DNA of 64,000 nt from NCBI RefSeq assembly GCF_001311845.1, contig NZ_BBCC01000010.1, positions 1 to 64,000 on the forward strand, in the 5' to 3' direction. The notes under the pieces were generated by a model. That model was not told the origin of the DNA. It ran no database searches and was given only the letters and a program-made list of their open reading frames with translations. This stretch comes from Desulfosarcina cetonica JCM 12296. Its GTDB lineage: Bacteria; Desulfobacterota; Desulfobacteria; Desulfobacterales; Desulfosarcinaceae. The position numbers and the translations under genes were made by a program. Shown here piece after piece: positions 27,077 through 38,129 of this stretch (positions within the stretch are counted from its first letter, which is position 1; the number at the start of each line of letters is the position of its first letter).

Positions 27077-27940
27077 ATGCCGAAACGAAACCACCAAGAT
27101 GGTTTTTCCTTGATCGAGCTGATGGTGGCCATGGCCATCACAGCCGTTGTCCTTGCCGGCATTTACGGGGCTTATCAGGATCAGTTACGAACCAGCATCA
27201 CCCAGCAGCGCATCGTCGATATGAATCAGAATCTCAGAACGGCCACCCTGATCATTGAACGGGATCTGCGCATGGGTGGGGCGAACCCGACTGGCGACGC
27301 CCCGGCCGGGATAACGACGGCGGAGGCAGACAAGCTGGTTATCGCCATGGATGATGGCGGGGATGATAACATTGCCGGCAACAGCAGCAATGCTCTTGAT
27401 GACGATAAAGACAATGATGGGGATGACGTTGTGGACGAGGGCAGCGACGCACAAGACAATGACGGGGACGGCTTGTACGATGAAGAAGATGAGGCGGAGT
27501 GGTACGACGGGGATGTGACGGATCAGGGTGAGGTTGTGATGTTCGACCTGAACGATGGAAATCTTAGACGTCGTGCCAATTCTCAAGGTTCAGATGACCC
27601 GACTGATGGAACGGGTATAACCAAATGGATTGCGACCAACATTGATGCCATCAACTTCGTTTATCTTGATGCCGATGGCGATGTGCTGCCTACACCGGTG
27701 ACCGGTGGCGATCTTAACGACATCCATAGCGTCCAGGTTACCATCATCGCCCGCTCCGGTGACACGGTTCCGGTGTTGATGCGAAAACATACCGACAACA
27801 CCGTCTATCGCGATCCGCGAGAACCGGACTCGGTCGATCCAACTGTTGGCAAGGTAATTTTGGACAAGTCTGCTGCGCCGGATCAATTCCGGCGGCAGAT
27901 GGTTACGACGACCATCAAATGCAGGAACATGGGGCTGTAG
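27077..27940 (+). CDS. pilW: PilW-like minor pilin with acidic repeat insert
   Basis: 287 aa. The prepilin leader DGFSLIELMVAMAITAVVLA is followed by the PilW-type helix (LRTATLIIERDLRMGGANPTG). Residues about 95-150 hold an unusual aspartate-rich stretch with several D-x-D/N-x-D-G loops (DDDKDNDGDDVVDEG, DNDGDGLYDEEDE), which look like calcium-binding (EF-hand-like or thrombospondin type 3) repeats. A PilW core (WIATNIDAINFVYLDADG and VQVTIIARSG) follows. It ends one base before pilV starts. Confidence 0.85.
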   Translation: MPKRNHQDGFSLIELMVAMAITAVVLAGIYGAYQDQLRTSITQQRIVDMNQNLRTATLIIERDLRMGGANPTGDAPAGITTAEADKLVIAMDDGGDDNIAGNSSNALDDDKDNDGDDVVDEGSDAQDNDGDGLYDEEDEAEWYDGDVTDQGEVVMFDLNDGNLRRRANSQGSDDPTDGTGITKWIATNIDAINFVYLDADGDVLPTPVTGGDLNDIHSVQVTIIARSGDTVPVLMRKHTDNTVYRDPREPDSVDPTVGKVILDKSAAPDQFRRQMVTTTIKCRNMGL

Positions 27941-27941
27941 A

Positions 27942-28418
27942 ATGAGAAAAAAGGTAGGTGATATGATCCATCCAGATCACATTCAACCGAATTGGACCAA
28001 TCAACGCGGTTTTACGCTCATTGAGGTTTTGATGGCCATGGCCATCTTGGCCATAGGGATCCTCGGCATGGCCACCCTGCAGATCGTTTCGGTTAAAGGC
28101 AATACGTCGGCATCGAATCTGACGGCAAATACCATTATCGGCCAAGACCGTGTGGAGACCTTGATGTCGGTGACCTATGATGAAGCGGATCTGAGCAATG
28201 GTACCCATACGCCGGCCCAGGATGCCGATGGTGTGGATAATGACGCCGACGGCACGACCGACGAAACCGGCGAGACCGGGCCGATCGTGGTCTCCTACAC
28301 CGTCAATGAGGACACGCCGGTGCTGAATACCAAAACAGTTACCTACACCGTGACGCGGCCTCATGCCTTCGGGCGGAAGACCGTTACTTTTATCCAAGTC
28401 GTACCGGAGATCATTTAA
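27942..28418 (+). CDS. pilV: PilV-like minor pilin
   Basis: 158 aa. After a 23-residue N-terminal extension the leader reads RGFTLIEVLMAMAILAIGILGMATLQ, the type IV pilus modification protein PilV pattern. A shorter acidic loop DADGVDNDADGTTDE recurs here. The ATG at 27942 follows the pilW stop by one base; ATG 27963 is an alternative with AGGTG close upstream. Part of the minor pilin operon. Confidence 0.87.
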   Translation: MRKKVGDMIHPDHIQPNWTNQRGFTLIEVLMAMAILAIGILGMATLQIVSVKGNTSASNLTANTIIGQDRVETLMSVTYDEADLSNGTHTPAQDADGVDNDADGTTDETGETGPIVVSYTVNEDTPVLNTKTVTYTVTRPHAFGRKTVTFIQVVPEII

Positions 28419-28420
28419 TT

Positions 28421-29002
28421 ATGTCGCAGAAACGAGTGAAATTAAATGTCCAGCCATGGGGAAATGAAAATGGTTCCGTGATGGTGGCTGCCCTGTGTAT
28501 TCTCGCGATGGTGACGATTCTCGGGGTCACCGCGAGCAATACCAGCACCATTGAACAACAAATCGCCGCCAACGATCAATTCATCAAGATGTCTTTTTAT
28601 AATGCGGACGGCGCCTTGTATGGAACCTCGAAGCTGATTTCCCTGGCGGTCAATGAAAGTGGTGAGGTCAATTCAGGTACTGGCAACGACGCCCCCGGCC
28701 TGACCTACCTTACTTCGGCGAGCAATTTTTATCGTCAGGTTGCCGGCTTCGACACATACGACGGTGCCGTTGATGTGGATTTCAATGCCGGTGGCATCGA
28801 TGCCCAGGCCGACGCGCGCAGGGATCGGCAGGTGCATGTGAGTGGTAGCGGTGCGGAATTCGCTTCGGGTTCGGAAGGTGTGGGGGCGAATGCCATTGCC
28901 ATCTATTACGAAATCGAATCCAGCGGGTTCAGCAACCGCAACACCACCAGCGCGCTTTCCGCGACCTATCGCAAAATGGTGGGCGTGGCTGGCGGACTAT
29001 AG
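28421..29002 (+). CDS. pilX: PilX-like minor pilin
   Basis: 193 aa. The N-terminus NENGSVMVAALCILAMVTILGV is the PilX-type segment, a prepilin-like hydrophobic helix with a less strict leader, followed by ASNTSTIEQQIAANDQFIKMSFYNADGALY, characteristic of PilX N-terminal domains. It starts 2 bases after pilV and precedes pilY1 by about 60 bases, the usual order of pilVWX-Y1 operons. Confidence 0.83.
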   Translation: MSQKRVKLNVQPWGNENGSVMVAALCILAMVTILGVTASNTSTIEQQIAANDQFIKMSFYNADGALYGTSKLISLAVNESGEVNSGTGNDAPGLTYLTSASNFYRQVAGFDTYDGAVDVDFNAGGIDAQADARRDRQVHVSGSGAEFASGSEGVGANAIAIYYEIESSGFSNRNTTSALSATYRKMVGVAGGL

Positions 29003-29063
29003 CCACTGACAGAACGTTTTTCCCATACCCCGAACCTTTCTGTGTAAATGGACAGATAATATC

Positions 29064-32000
29064 ATGAAAAAAAAGGTGATTGTTTTTATCCTGCTGGCCT
29101 GTTTCATCAGCGGCCTATTCATTGTCATTTCCAGCGGGGTCGGTCTTGCCGGTCCGCCGGACCCGGTTGCTTACGAAGCCTATCCGCCGTTTCTGGCTGC
29201 ATCCGTTCCGCCTTTGGTCATGCTAGTGATGGGCCGGGATCAAAAGCTTTATTATGAGGCCTATAACGATACGACCGATCTCGATGAAGACGAAGAACTG
29301 GATACGACCTATAAACCCGATAAGATTGATTATTATGGGTATTTTGATTCTTATAAGTACTACACTTATAGCTCGACAAACAAGCGATTCGAGCCTGTGG
29401 GCGTAACAGCCGATAAAAAACGCCCGGTGGGTACTGGAGCGGTGACTTCCTCAACTATTTGACCATGTCAAGAATCGATGTGTTGCGAAAGGTGCTGTAT
29501 GGCGGCTACCGTTCCGTGGATACGGCGACAGAGACGGTTTTGGAACGGGCCTACATTCCGAACGATGCCCATTGCTGGGGGAAAGAATACACCGATGAGG
29601 CGACCGATGGGTATAAAATCAGTGACTACACGCCTTATTCGGAACCGTACACAGGCAGGCGTCACCTGTTTGCGAATGGATCCGTCGTTGCGCCGGAATC
29701 CTCATCCTATGCTCCTTTGCTGCGCGTCAAGCTAAACAGCTCTTCGCGGATTTGGACGTGGGTGTCAGCAGAAAGTGGAAATGGCATTCTCGGGACCTCG
29801 CTGGTTGGCACACCTGACGCCGATTTCAGTGTAAGGGTTCAGGTTGGCGTTTCCACTTTTCCAGATGCGGATAGCGAAAAACGGTACGGCACCGATCCCA
29901 ATACCGTGTATAAACCCATCGGCATTCTGCAACGTTATGGGGAGTCTGACAGAATCTATTTCGGATTGATCAGTGGGTCTTATGGAAATCACCTGTCCGG
30001 CGGCGTAGTAAGAAAGAATATCAGCTCCATATCCAATGAAATCAACCCCAGTACGGGGCAGTTTAACTATAAAACCGATTCGACCATTGGCGGTATCATC
30101 AAAACCATCGACAATTTCAGGATCATTGGCTTCAACCACAGCAGCCATTACTGGGATTACACCACCTATGCGGGGCCCATTTCCGAGGGCCAGAATTATA
30201 TGTGGGGAAATCCGGTCGCCGAAATGATGTATGAATCGCTTCGTTATTTTGCGGGAGAAACGAAAACAGCGGCTTTTTCCTCATCGGTTTCGGATGGTAA
30301 CGATCGGGGGCTTGATCTGCCGATGGAAACCTGGGTCGATCCCTATACGGTCTTTCCAACTTGTTCCAAACCCATCATGCTGGTGCTTAGCGATATTAAT
30401 CCGTCCTATGACACGGATCAATTGCCAGGCAGTTACTTTGGCGGGTCCGGGAGCCTGGGTACATTAAGCGTCCAGTCTGAAGCCAGCCTCATCTCGGCCA
30501 ATGAAGGACTCAGCGCGACAAGCCATTATATCGGGCAAAGCGGAAGTTATACCGATTCGGCATGTTCGGCGAAAAGTATTTCCGGTCTGGGTGAAATTCG
30601 TGGTCTTTGCCCCGAGGAGCCCACCAAAATGGGGGGCTATTATGCGGCTTCGGTTGCCTACTACGGACTGAAAAACGACCTGAGTACCGTGTCCGGAAGC
30701 CAAACCGTTTCAACCTATTCCGTTGGTTTGGCGTCGCCTTTGCCCCAGATCGAAATCGCCATGGATGATAATCGAACGATTACCTTGGTGCCGTTTGCCA
30801 AAACGATATACTCAACGGGCGGCGGTGGGGTAACGCCGGATCGCGGCGATTTTCAACCCACCTGCGCGATTGTCGATTTTTATGTCGATTCGATTACCAG
30901 CACCAGCGGGAAATTCCGAGTGACTTACGAGCATGCCGAACAAGGCTCCGACTATGACATGGATGCTTTGATTACGTATGAATATGAAAAAACGTCGGGC
31001 AACACCATTAAGGTTACCATTTCCAGCCTAGAGGCTACACCTGGGGGCGGATCAAAACAACATTTCGGATATATCATTTCAGGAACGGATGCGGATGGGG
31101 TATATCTGGAAATCAAAAATCATACACAACCCGATTTGGAAGATCGCGATTACTACCTTGACACGCCGGGAACATGTGGTCCAAACGCTGGTGCACTGGA
31201 TACCTGTTGGGATGACAACACGTTTCTGCCGAATATAAAAATGCGAACATTTACTGTCGGTGATGTCTCAACCGCTACTTTGCTTGAGAATCCACTCTTC
31301 TATGCGGCAAAATATGGCGGTTTTAACGAGAAAAACAAAAATGACACCCCCGATCGGCAAGATGAGTGGGATAAAGACGGCGATGGGGTTCCAGATACCT
31401 ATTTTTATGTTGTCAATCCGTTGGAACTGGAAACCCAACTCAACAAGTCTTTTGCCGCTATTTTAGAAAATACGGCTTCCGGTACGGCGGCATCAGTATT
31501 GGCAAACAACAGCGAGGGAGACAGTTCTCTTATTCAGGCCTTTTTCAGACCCACGATGGACACCCCTTCCGGCAAGACATTGAGTTGGCTGGGCTACATG
31601 CAGAGTTTGTGGGTGGACGAGTGGGGCAACATCCGGGAGGATACGAACGGAAACCACAAATTGGACCTGGCAAACAGCACGGACAGTATTTCCGGTGAAA
31701 CCGGGGACGTGGATATGATTATCGAATATGCCGTGGACGACGAAGGTGATACTGTCATTCATCGGTATACCAGTCACCATCTGTACCATCCGAGCAACAG
31801 CTCCAGTGAGGATTGTGTCCTGGCGGCACTGGGCTATACCTGCCCGGACCTGGACAACAGCTATGAGACGATCGGCCTTGACGAGATCGCCCCCCTTTTT
31901 GAGGTCGGTGAAAGGTTGCATCAGCGTAGCCCGGACGACCGCAAGATTTTCACCTTCATTGATGGAAATGGTGAGGATGATGATGCTGACGGTCTGATTG

Positions 32001-34006
32001 ACGAATCCGGAGAAGAAGAGGTCTCCGGTGCGAAATGGGTGGGACAGGTGACGGATGCGGAAAATGATGACCCCTTTACCACCTCCGGGACTGACGAGGT
32101 GATTCCCTTCAATGAAGCCAATTGGTCACGGATCAGACCCTTTCTCGGTGTGCGGGACGTCACGGCCTGGTCGTATCTCGATCGGACGTCTTCCCCCAAC
32201 CATGAGACGCGAGCGAAGAATTTGATCAACTATATCCGTGGAGAGGATTCGGCCGACCTGATCGATGGACCGAATACGCGCAGTCGTACCCTGGATGACG
32301 GGGATGTGTGGAAGCTGGGGGACATCGTCAATTCGACCCCGGTGAGCATCTCTTCTCCCCCGGACAGCTATCATCTGATCTACGGTGACGTGTCCTTTCA
32401 AAATTACCTGAACCATTACAAAGACCGCGAAACGGTCATCTATGTGGGTGCCAACGATGGCATGCTGCATGCTTTCACATCCTGGCGATACGATTCCTCC
32501 ACCGAAACCTACACTCAACCGAGCTCGACCACCGAAGGGCTGGGAGACGAATTATGGGCTTATGTCCCCCAAACCCTGTTGCCGCACCTCAAATTTTTAG
32601 CCGACCCGGAGTATGCCCATTCCTATTATGTGGACCTGAAACCCAAACTGTTCGACGCCCAAATTCTTGATGACGACAGCCACTACACCGATGATGGCAC
32701 GGACGGATTGGGGAACGATCCTTTTGGTGGGCCTCAACATGGGCGGAAAACAGATCTGGGCGGAGTCCGATTTCGACGGTGATTCATCCACCGTTGAGAC
32801 GCGTTATTTCAACCCCACCTACATTTGCATGGACGTCACCGACCCGCGCAATCCGCGGCTGCTTTGGGAACGGTCCTATGAGAACCTGGCCATGACCACA
32901 TCCTCGCCGACCATTGTCGCCGTGGGGAAGACGCGATCCCTGTCCGGTACAAGTTATAGCTGGAGTGTCGGCAAGTGGCTGGCGGTTTTCGGTTCCGGGC
33001 CGACGGAATATGATGGTACCTCAAACCAGAACGGTTATATCTTCGCCATCGACCTGAAAACCGGAGAACCATACCACAGCAGTGGCGGTGATGAATGGCT
33101 TTTTGACACAGGATCGGCCGAAGCGGTGATGAATTCACCGGTCTCTTATGATCACGAACTGAGCTATAATGTCGATGGGGTTTATTTTGGCAGTGTCATC
33201 GACACGAATGGTGGCAAGGTTTACAAGGTCGATACCCGTGTGAGTGGCGAGCCTTCGGATGACCCGACCCAGTGGAGCCTGACCACCATGTTCGATGCCG
33301 AGGGTCCCATCTCGCGCCGCTTTCCTTGAGCACGGATTCAAGCGGCAATGCCTGGATGTTTTTCGGCACGGGCCGCTATTTTTCAACGGCAGACAAGATA
33401 GACACCGAACAGCGTTATTTCTTCGGCGTCAAGGATTCCTTTTACCGGACCGGTACGCCGGTCGTGAACCTGGATATGGCGGATTTGTTCGACGCCGGCC
33501 CTTACACGGTGTATACCAACCAGGCCGTTACGAACAGTGACGACGGGTCGACCAGCAACTGGAACTCCCTGATCAGCACAGCGAGCGGTAAAGCGGGGTG
33601 GTATAACGCGTTGGAAACCCTATCCGGCAGCCCTTCGGAACGCGTTATTTCCAAGGCCACGGTGCTGGGCGGCATCGTCTTTTTTCCTGCCTACACGCCC
33701 AACAGTGACGTCTGCGGGTTCGGTGGTTCCACCAACTACTATGGCCTATACTATGAAACCGGAACGGCTTACTACAAGCAGGTGCTTCCCGGAAGCACCA
33801 CAACGGACACCACCGGCGAGCAGGTGAACACCAAATACACGGCGGGTGACGGCGCCCCCCCACCGGCTGCCGGGTTCCATATCGGACGCGGAAGCGGCGG
33901 GACGGCCTTTTTGCAGATGAGTACGGGAGAAGTCGTTGAGATCGATGTCGAAACCGCATTTCCGTTAAAAAGCAACCTGACCGGCTGGCGGGATAAGAGC
34001 AAATAA
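29064..34006 (+). CDS. pilY1: PilY1/PilC-type pilus adhesin (three frameshifts)
   Basis: About 1,647 aa once three single-base breaks are mended: a missing C in 29423-29425 (joins RPGG to YWSGDFLNYLTMSRID), an extra G in 32705-32706 (joins DGTD to DWGTILLVGLNMGG), and a missing base near 33313 (joins DAEGPIS to APLSLSTDSSGNAW). It begins with a signal peptide (KVIVFILLACFISGLFIVIS). The C-terminal third is the PilY1 beta-propeller (DRETVIYVGANDGMLHAF, FFGTGRYF). Acidic calcium-type loops occur at DKDGDGVPDTYF and in GEDDDADGLIDESGEEE. PilY1 sits at the pilus tip, controls retraction through calcium and mediates adhesion. No N-terminal VWA domain was recognised. Confidence 0.92.
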
Positions 34007-34031
34007 CCCCAAACAGCGATGAACAAAAAAG

Positions 34032-34067
34032 AAGCGGCATGCGTCAATTGATGACGGTATGCCGCTT
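34032..34067. terminator. Bidirectional terminator between pilY1 and the DsrE-like gene
   Basis: AAGCGGCATG pairs with TATGCCGCTT (one G-T) around a 16-base loop containing CAATTG. An A-run lies before it and CCCTTT after it, so it can serve both converging genes. Confidence 0.65.
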
Positions 34068-34109
34068 CCCTTTACGGACGTCCCAACAGGTAGGAACCCG
34101 GATCTGCCA

Positions 34110-34460
34110 CTAAAAATTGAAAACCTTGGCCTCGGCAGCCATGTCAATCAGATGCGGCCCGCCATCGAGCTGCATGTTGGAATAAAAACGCGCTTCATCC
34201 ATGTTGCGGTTTTTTGCGCACGGCGTACAGATGCCGATTTTTACCTCATTTTCCACCAGGTAGGGGAGGTAGTCGTTGGGGCAGTCACCGGTGGTGGTCT
34301 TGATCGAAAGGTCCCTGCTCTTGTCGGCCCACATGACACCCCCATCGATGAAGAACATGTCGACATGATGGCCTTTGGTATGGGCGATCTTGGCAAACTG
34401 GCAGCAACGGGTAAAGGCTTCATTCTCATCTTTGCTCAGCACAAACAGAAAATTTCCCAT
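34110..34460 (-). CDS. DsrE/DsrF-like family protein
   Basis: 116 aa, typical for the DsrE/F/H fold. The pattern FLFVLSKDENEAFTRCCQFAKIA, then VDMFFIDGGVMWADKS, and KIGICTPCAKNRNMDE is characteristic. The Cys in GICTPCAKN is at the position of the sulfur-carrying cysteine in this family. Members relay sulfur or act in uncharacterised small complexes. AGAGG precedes the ATG by 9 bases. It lies alone, downstream of a PLP trans-sulfuration enzyme on the same strand, about 120 bases apart. Confidence 0.85.
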   Translation of the reverse strand: MGNFLFVLSKDENEAFTRCCQFAKIAHTKGHHVDMFFIDGGVMWADKSRDLSIKTTTGDCPNDYLPYLVENEVKIGICTPCAKNRNMDEARFYSNMQLDGGPHLIDMAAEAKVFNF

Positions 34461-34578
34461 TCTTTCAATCCTCTCTTTCTTTATTCAGTCCATTCGATCC
34501 GCTCGCGGGTACCGAACCCGAAGCGGTTGTCCGTGTAAAAAACCTCTTGCGGTGTAAACGCGTACAACCGCACCTTCA

Positions 34579-35805
34579 CTAATTGCTCACCAGCCCAACA
34601 CGCCGAACGGCGCGTTCAATTTGTTCGATGCGCATTTCAAGTGTTCCCGTATAGCCGATGGACATGCGGACCAAACCGGGTGAAAGCCCCATTTTGTGCT
34701 GATCGGCTTCGCTGATTTCCGATGAGGTGGTTGATCCCGAACAGGACATCAGCGTGTCGAAGTAGCCCAGGGAAACGGCAATATAACCAAAATCCTCTTT
34801 GTTCTGGAGCTCGTCGAGGAGATCATCCGCCCGTTTCCGGGTACCGCAGTCAATGGTCAGCATGCCGCCGTAGCCAAAGCCCTTGTTGATCAGCGCCGTG
34901 GCCAGCGCATGTTGACGGAACGCGGGCAGGCCCGGATAGGTCACCGGCACGCCCAGCTCATCCAGCCGGCGGCCGATGGCCAGGGCGCGCCGGGAATGTT
35001 CGCGCATCCGAATCGCAAGATGCGGCAGCCGTTGAATGATATCGTAGGCCATGCGCGGATCCATGGTCGGGCCGAAGAGCATGACCCGGCCGGTGTGCAG
35101 GTCCATGAGTTGGTGAATCATCGCCTTGGTGGCGCAGATGGCACCGGCCACCAGGTCGCTGGCGCCGTTGATGAATTTGGTCAGGGAGTAAACCACCACA
35201 TCGGCGCCCAGGCGGGCCGGCGATATCATCATGGGGGTGAAGGTGTTGTCCACCACCAGTTGCAGGTGGTTGGCCTTTGCCAGTTTGGACAAGGCGCGGA
35301 TATCGGCGAATTTCAGGGTGGGATTGCCCATGGTTTCCGTGAACAACACGCGTGTTTGGGGTGTGATGGCCTTTTTGAAATTGTCCGGGTCACGGGGATC
35401 CACAAAGGTCGTGGTGATCCCCAACTGGGCGAAAAGTTCGTTCAGCAACGCGTGGGTTCCCCCATAGATCGTATCGCTGGAAACGATGTGATCCCCGCTG
35501 CGGCAGATTTGTAGCAGGGCACAGGAAATGGCCGACATCCCGCTGGCGGTGCAGACGGCAAATTCCGTCCCTTCCATGGCCGACAGGTAGCGCGCCAGGA
35601 TATCCACCGTCGGGTTGAAATGGCGGCTATAGAGAAAACAGCCGCCTTCCTCCGGACCCCGGACCCCGCCGAAAATTTCCGGCATGGTTTCCGGGTCCAT
35701 GACCGTAAACGTGGATGATCGTGAGATGGATGGCGTCACACCGCCGTGCTCGCCAAACTCACGTCGGACTTCGCACAGATCCTGCTCCGGCCTGAAGTCG
35801 TTCAT
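34579..35805 (-). CDS. Trans-sulfuration family PLP enzyme (cystathionine gamma-synthase / methionine gamma-lyase type)
   Basis: 408 aa. Residues about 55-75 hold the phosphate-binding SRHFNPTVDIL, about 85-95 the CTASGMSAIS loop, about 175-215 VVDNTFTPM and the PLP lysine in VYSLTKFINGASD. The late SGSTTSSEISEADQHKMGLSPGLVRMSIGYTGT is diagnostic of Cys/Met metabolism enzymes. Which reaction is run (gamma-synthase, gamma-lyase, O-acetylhomoserine sulfhydrylase) cannot be fixed. Its start overlaps the flavin reductase stop (TAATG), so the two are translationally coupled. Confidence 0.9.
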   Translation of the reverse strand: MNDFRPEQDLCEVRREFGEHGGVTPSISRSSTFTVMDPETMPEIFGGVRGPEEGGCFLYSRHFNPTVDILARYLSAMEGTEFAVCTASGMSAISCALLQICRSGDHIVSSDTIYGGTHALLNELFAQLGITTTFVDPRDPDNFKKAITPQTRVLFTETMGNPTLKFADIRALSKLAKANHLQLVVDNTFTPMMISPARLGADVVVYSLTKFINGASDLVAGAICATKAMIHQLMDLHTGRVMLFGPTMDPRMAYDIIQRLPHLAIRMREHSRRALAIGRRLDELGVPVTYPGLPAFRQHALATALINKGFGYGGMLTIDCGTRKRADDLLDELQNKEDFGYIAVSLGYFDTLMSCSGSTTSSEISEADQHKMGLSPGLVRMSIGYTGTLEMRIEQIERAVRRVGLVSN

Positions 35806-36376
35806 TACGCACCCTCGTCTTTCTTTTTGCCGACGGAGAACGCTTTGGCGACGATTTCTCCAAGCGTTGATAGTTTCCGCTGCCCGGTGAGTAAACCAGC
35901 GGATCGATTTTTACGGCGTCGGGTCTGCCATCGGTCATGCAATCCTCGGTAATGTGGGTCTGGATCACTTCGCCCACCACCAGGGTATGGCCACCGAGAT
36001 CCAATGTGTGCCGCAAGCGGCATTCGAGGTTCAGCGGGCAGGCGGACACCAGTGGGGCATAGGCCAAATCTCCGCTAAAAAGCTCGAAAACCGTGGATTT
36101 ATCCACCTTGCGACCGGAATAGATGCCACAAAAATCGACTTCGGCGACCATGGCGACCGATGGCACATTAATGGAGAATTCACCGTTGGCCAGAATGCCT
36201 TTCAGGGTATGGCGTTCACCGCGAACGGCTACGGAAATGGCCGGCGGTTTGGACGAGGCGATACCACACCAAGCCGCCGTCATGAAATTTGCGCGGCCCT
36301 CGACCATCGTGCCCACAAGCACGGACGGCGTGGGAAACAGCAGCGCCTCGGGACCCAAACGCGATTTCTTAATCAT
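35805..36376 (-). CDS. Flavin reductase family protein (one frameshift)
   Basis: About 190 aa once one G is restored near 35860-35861 (reads YQRLGEIVAKAFSVGKKKDEGA). The FMN-binding split-barrel is visible: FPTPSVLVGTMVEGRANFMTAAWCG, then RHTLKGILANGEFSINVPS and the conserved DFCGIYSGRKVDK. ATG 36376 has a perfect GGAGG ribosome site. Such proteins bind FMN and reduce it or act as small flavoproteins; partner unknown. The corrected frame ends exactly at the TAATG overlap with the PLP enzyme, which supports the correction. Confidence 0.88.
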
Positions 36377-36512
36377 TATGACCTCCTGAAAAGGATGTGT
36401 GTCATTGACATATGCTCAATAATCCAACTATACCCCAGGTCTTGATGAGAGACAAGGGGTACTGTTTATCTGTTTTCCGGTCGGTTGTGAAAGGTTGTCT
36501 TCGAGGCGGGTG

Positions 36513-37982
36513 TTAGCTTGCCGAGTCGCTATCGGGAGGTGTTGCCGGCGCTTCCCAGAAAGGAATGGGGGTATCTGAACCGCTCGTTTCATCAAGATCG
36601 ATGCCGTTGAGTTCTTTCAGCGCTTCACGGATTTCACGGGAGCCCCTGTCATGAATTTCCTTGACCATCGCATACTCGCCCACGACCTGTGAGAGTGAGT
36701 AATTGCCGCGGTTGTTTTTCAGATTGACATAGACCAGGTCCCGAACCGCGGCCCAACTGTCGCGGCGCGTCTGATTGGGTAACGGGGTGAGCCCGTCGAG
36801 TTGTTCCAGCCATTTATTCAGAAAACGGGCCGAGAGATATTTTTGGACCACGGCCAGCCAGCCGATCAACAGCAGGGCACTGAGCGTTGCGGCACCGGTG
36901 AGTTGCAGCGTCGGGTGGAGACCGGCAACCGGCGTGAAGCTGATCAATCCCACCCAAGCGGCAGCTCCCCCCACCAGGGAGCCGGCAAGGGCGCTGAAAA
37001 AAGACTTGGCCCTGAAACGGCGAATCTGTTTGCGGAAGCTGATCATGCCTTCCAGAAAATGACACAATCGCTCACCATGGGTTTCCACGAATGACGCCAG
37101 ATTGTCCAATCGGTGACAGGGTGCCTGAAGCACCGCTTTTTTCAGCTCTTCGCGCTGATTCTCGATGTACTGCAGGTAAGCGGCCTTGGGTTCGTCCAAG
37201 CGTCCGCTTTTCTCTGCGGCCACAGGAGAATAGGTCAGGTGGATCATCGGAATGTCCTTGCGGCCGGTAATCTGGGACAGATTCCAGCACAAGGTGCCAT
37301 AAACGCGCAACAGATCCGTCATGGAGGCGCATTCGTCGATCCGGTTGAGCACATACAGAACCCGGTCCTCGAAGGTTTTGGCCGGCAGTGTATCACGCAG
37401 GCTGGTGTGCGCTTCACGAACCGTTCCCGCCTTGTGGGGATCAAAAAGGACCAGGACCAGATCGGCAATCTGGGCCAGATCACCGATCACATCCTGATAG
37501 TTGTAGCCCCGATCCCGTTCGGTGATGCTGTCAAGCATTCCCGGCGTATCGATGATGGCCAGATTTTTCAGAAACGGAGAATTGATTTTTTTGAGTTTGA
37601 AGTGGGAAGCGAAACGAAGCCCATGCCGTTTGAGCGTTTCGAATGGGTATTCGGGATCGTTGAGCAAAAATTTGCCGTCACGCTGATCGGTGACCCGGAT
37701 AGGCGTTCCGGGCGGTTCATTTTCATCGTAGGTGATGACGGTAAAGGAATCGTCCGTGGGCGCCTGGCCGGTGCCCTGGACGTCGATTCCCAGAAACTCG
37801 TTAATCAGCGTGGATTTGCCTGACGAGTAGTTGCCCAGCACCAGAACTTGCGGGCGCCATTTGATGTTGGTTTCCAGAGGAACTTCGCTGTAGCCATAAC
37901 GCATGGCTACCGGGGTCAACTGCTCGGAGACCATCTCCAGCAGTTCGGTGCGAAGTGCGTTGATGTAGTTTTCGCGATACAT
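36513..37982 (-). CDS. Dynamin-family GTPase with C-terminal membrane segment
   Basis: 489 aa. The P-loop GNYSSGKSTLINEFLG is near residue 50, followed by the switch threonines in QAPTDDSF, DTPGMLDS (G3) and NRIDEC (G4). Residues about 320-390 hold two hydrophobic stretches (SALAGSLVGGAAAWVGLIS and ATLSALLLIGWLAVV), consistent with a membrane hairpin. Bacterial dynamin-like proteins remodel or guard membranes. ATG 37982 follows GGAGG. It stands alone. The EHD/dynamin group is the best fit; no close relative is named. Confidence 0.88.
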   Translation of the reverse strand: MYRENYINALRTELLEMVSEQLTPVAMRYGYSEVPLETNIKWRPQVLVLGNYSSGKSTLINEFLGIDVQGTGQAPTDDSFTVITYDENEPPGTPIRVTDQRDGKFLLNDPEYPFETLKRHGLRFASHFKLKKINSPFLKNLAIIDTPGMLDSITERDRGYNYQDVIGDLAQIADLVLVLFDPHKAGTVREAHTSLRDTLPAKTFEDRVLYVLNRIDECASMTDLLRVYGTLCWNLSQITGRKDIPMIHLTYSPVAAEKSGRLDEPKAAYLQYIENQREELKKAVLQAPCHRLDNLASFVETHGERLCHFLEGMISFRKQIRRFRAKSFFSALAGSLVGGAAAWVGLISFTPVAGLHPTLQLTGAATLSALLLIGWLAVVQKYLSARFLNKWLEQLDGLTPLPNQTRRDSWAAVRDLVYVNLKNNRGNYSLSQVVGEYAMVKEIHDRGSREIREALKELNGIDLDETSGSDTPIPFWEAPATPPDSDSAS

Positions 37983-38129
37983 GAAGGCCTCCGGCCGGCC
38001 GGTACAATGCGGTTCATGGTTGATCCCTGGTATAAACGCAAGTAGGTATAAGGGGTTCCTGTAAACAAATCAAGCTTATAACGATTCTTGCGGAAAACGC
38101 AATCACAGAGCCGCCGGAGCGTCTAACGA

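Noticed and set aside
27185-27586. 133-codon minus-strand frame opposite pilW
   Set aside because: It arises from the aspartate codons of the acidic insert read backwards (Ile/Val-rich).
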